Assembly: GCA_030591285.1 (NCBI GenBank)
Contig: JAUVBH010000084.1
Location: forward strand, 1 to 7,152
Direction: 5' to 3'
DNA: 7,152 bases
Origin: Thermoplasmatota archaeon
GTDB taxonomy: Archaea; Thermoplasmatota; Penumbrarchaeia; Penumbrarchaeales; Penumbrarchaeaceae
Within the stretch, counting starts at the first letter, position 1, and each line of letters starts with the position of its first letter. Positions 6,267 to 7,152 of this stretch are shown piece after piece. The notes under the pieces are model-generated. The model did not search any database, was not told where the DNA came from, and was given only the letters and a program-made list of their open reading frames with translations. Position numbers and translations under genes: made by a program.

Positions 6267-7037
6267 TCAGGAGTATATCACTTCGTATGAGACATCTCCT
6301 TCCAATGTCCCTGAATCAGAATTGCTGATCTCCAAACGGATCATGAAGAAATAAGTTTCACGTGTCTCTCTTTCTGCGAAGAAATCCTTATCGAAACGAA
6401 GTGATCTTTCATACTGGTTTTGACCGAGAGGGATAACATCATAGTTCAATATCTCAAAACTTTCCCCCTTGTCATCTTCCATAAGTTCCAACCAGCATTT
6501 CACTAACGTATTCGAGATCGAGATCGATATATTGATCCAGCATGTTGGCTCGGACATACCTGGTTCGATCGTTGTAATAATTGCTCTGTAAGGTTCAATA
6601 TCAATATTCCAGTACCAAGGGTAGGTAATTTGTCTGGAGCCCATATTGTCACTTCTTTCTATACTGATCTCCTCGGTTTGGACCTTGCTGTAAATGTCCC
6701 ATTTTACCATGACCACAAGGTTGAATATCCCAACATCGAAGAATGTGTGTCTCACCTCTTTCTCGTATCCGATCAATTCTCCGTCCAGGGTCCAGGTGTA
6801 ATTGGAGTCTTCAGGGGCCCCCTCAACCCAGAAATCGTTTGAATAATTTGTCAGACCTCTGGAGGAGATGTTCAGTGTGAGGTTGACCTCCTCGGGAGTT
6901 TGGACCGTTTTATCTTTTTGATCATTATCCTCTTTGTTATTTTTTGGAAATTGCTCTTCGTAAACTATCCATGTGATATTCATGAGAAGAGCGGTGACCG
7001 CTATTGCAATGATGATGGCGAAGACTGTCCTCCTCAA
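6267..7037 (-). CDS. N-terminally anchored surface protein with PKD-like domain
   Basis: 256 residues. Residues 5-25 form a hydrophobic signal anchor after MRRT, followed by a charged Lys/Asp/Asn linker (30-50). Residues 50-127 form a PKD-like beta domain with the typical YTWTLDGE and HTFFDVGIFNL segments. Residues 140-256 form a second beta-rich region I do not recognise. Several N-x-S/T sequons fit an external location. The TTG start at 7037 places the anchor exactly at the N-terminus; a GGAGG at 7048-7052 lies 10 nt before it. The frame stays open upstream to the window edge, but that stretch is better explained by the overlapping membrane-protein end. The next ATG (codon 19) would cut into the anchor. 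The start overlaps the upstream stop in a TTGA, so the two surface proteins form an operon and may act together. The function is unknown. Confidence 0.75.
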   Translation of the reverse strand: MRRTVFAIIIAIAVTALLMNITWIVYEEQFPKNNKEDNDQKDKTVQTPEEVNLTLNISSRGLTNYSNDFWVEGAPEDSNYTWTLDGELIGYEKEVRHTFFDVGIFNLVVMVKWDIYSKVQTEEISIERSDNMGSRQITYPWYWNIDIEPYRAIITTIEPGMSEPTCWINISISISNTLVKCWLELMEDDKGESFEILNYDVIPLGQNQYERSLRFDKDFFAERETRETYFFMIRLEISNSDSGTLEGDVSYEVIYS

Positions 7038-7152
7038 ATCTGTTGAGCCTCCATCAGGTGAATTCTTTTCGACCTTTTCCTTTTTCTGACCACCAATATC
7101 GTTATCAGAACGGCAATGATGATAATACCTGCTATTGAGAGCTTGAACCAGA
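7034..7152 (-). CDS. C-terminal end of a membrane-anchored protein (5' partial)
   Basis: The last 38 codons before the TGA at 7034-7036 encode a hydrophobic helix of about 17 residues (IAGIIIIAVLITILVV) followed at once by RKRKRSKR and a short tail. This is a classic stop-transfer end, like that of the large surface protein at the left of the window. The stop overlaps the TTG of the next gene. A competing frame over the same bases lacks any such pattern. The rest of the gene lies beyond the right edge, so its function cannot be told; a secreted C-terminally anchored protein is likely. Confidence 0.6.
   Translation of the reverse strand, partial: WFKLSIAGIIIIAVLITILVVRKRKRSKRIHLMEAQQI

Noticed and set aside
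7038..7151. In-frame extension of the PKD-like protein upstream of its TTG
   Set aside because: No standard start is convincing there, the translated stretch is polar and featureless, and the overlapping frame encodes a clear helix plus basic tail.
1..7152. CRISPR array, tRNA/rRNA genes, transposases or toxin-antitoxin genes
   Set aside because: I saw no spaced direct repeats, no cloverleaf or rRNA-like segment, and no protein of these families on either strand.

Overview
The window looks like a piece of an archaeal chromosome, most probably from the Thermoplasmatota. The signs are GGAGG-type ribosome binding sites 7-10 nt before starts, a possible TATA-type promoter, TTG starts overlapping upstream stops, and large secreted proteins built of Ig/PKD/Fn3-like beta domains with a membrane anchor and a short basic cytoplasmic tail. 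The lineage is inferred from protein style; there is no rRNA or other marker. I saw no tRNA, rRNA, CRISPR array, insertion sequence or integrase.

Layout. Positions 2-2329 (+) hold the 3' part of a gene for a big surface protein: about six beta-sandwich domains, one C-terminal transmembrane helix and a basic tail. It converges on a minus-strand block, and a 12-bp hairpin lies at the junction. Reading the minus strand in transcription order, from the right edge: the last 38 codons of a membrane protein (7034-7152); an overlapping gene for an N-terminally anchored PKD-like surface protein (6267-7037); a perfect inverted repeat; a possible 9-codon leader ORF (6141-6170); a DUF6125-type cysteine-rich protein (5641-6144); a 4-hydroxybutyryl-CoA dehydratase (AbfD)/HpaB-fold protein (4182-5639); a 171-bp gap containing a 12-bp perfect palindrome next to a TATA-like box; and an AMP-forming medium-chain-type acyl-CoA synthetase (2379-4010).

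How they may work together. The acyl-CoA synthetase would make an acyl-CoA thioester from a free carboxylic acid. The AbfD-fold protein belongs to a family that acts on short acyl-CoAs and is translationally coupled to the DUF6125 protein. A small acyl-CoA conversion module is therefore plausible, but the substrate is unknown.

The most interesting point is that the AbfD-fold protein keeps three cysteines matching the [4Fe-4S] ligands of Clostridium aminobutyricum AbfD, with one extra residue between the first two. It has replaced the fourth (histidine) ligand by tyrosine, and also the residues matching the catalytic Glu257, Tyr296, Lys300 and Glu455. It is unlikely to be an ordinary 4-hydroxybutyryl-CoA dehydratase and may catalyse an undescribed reaction. 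The comparison uses the AbfD sequence from memory and needs a real alignment.
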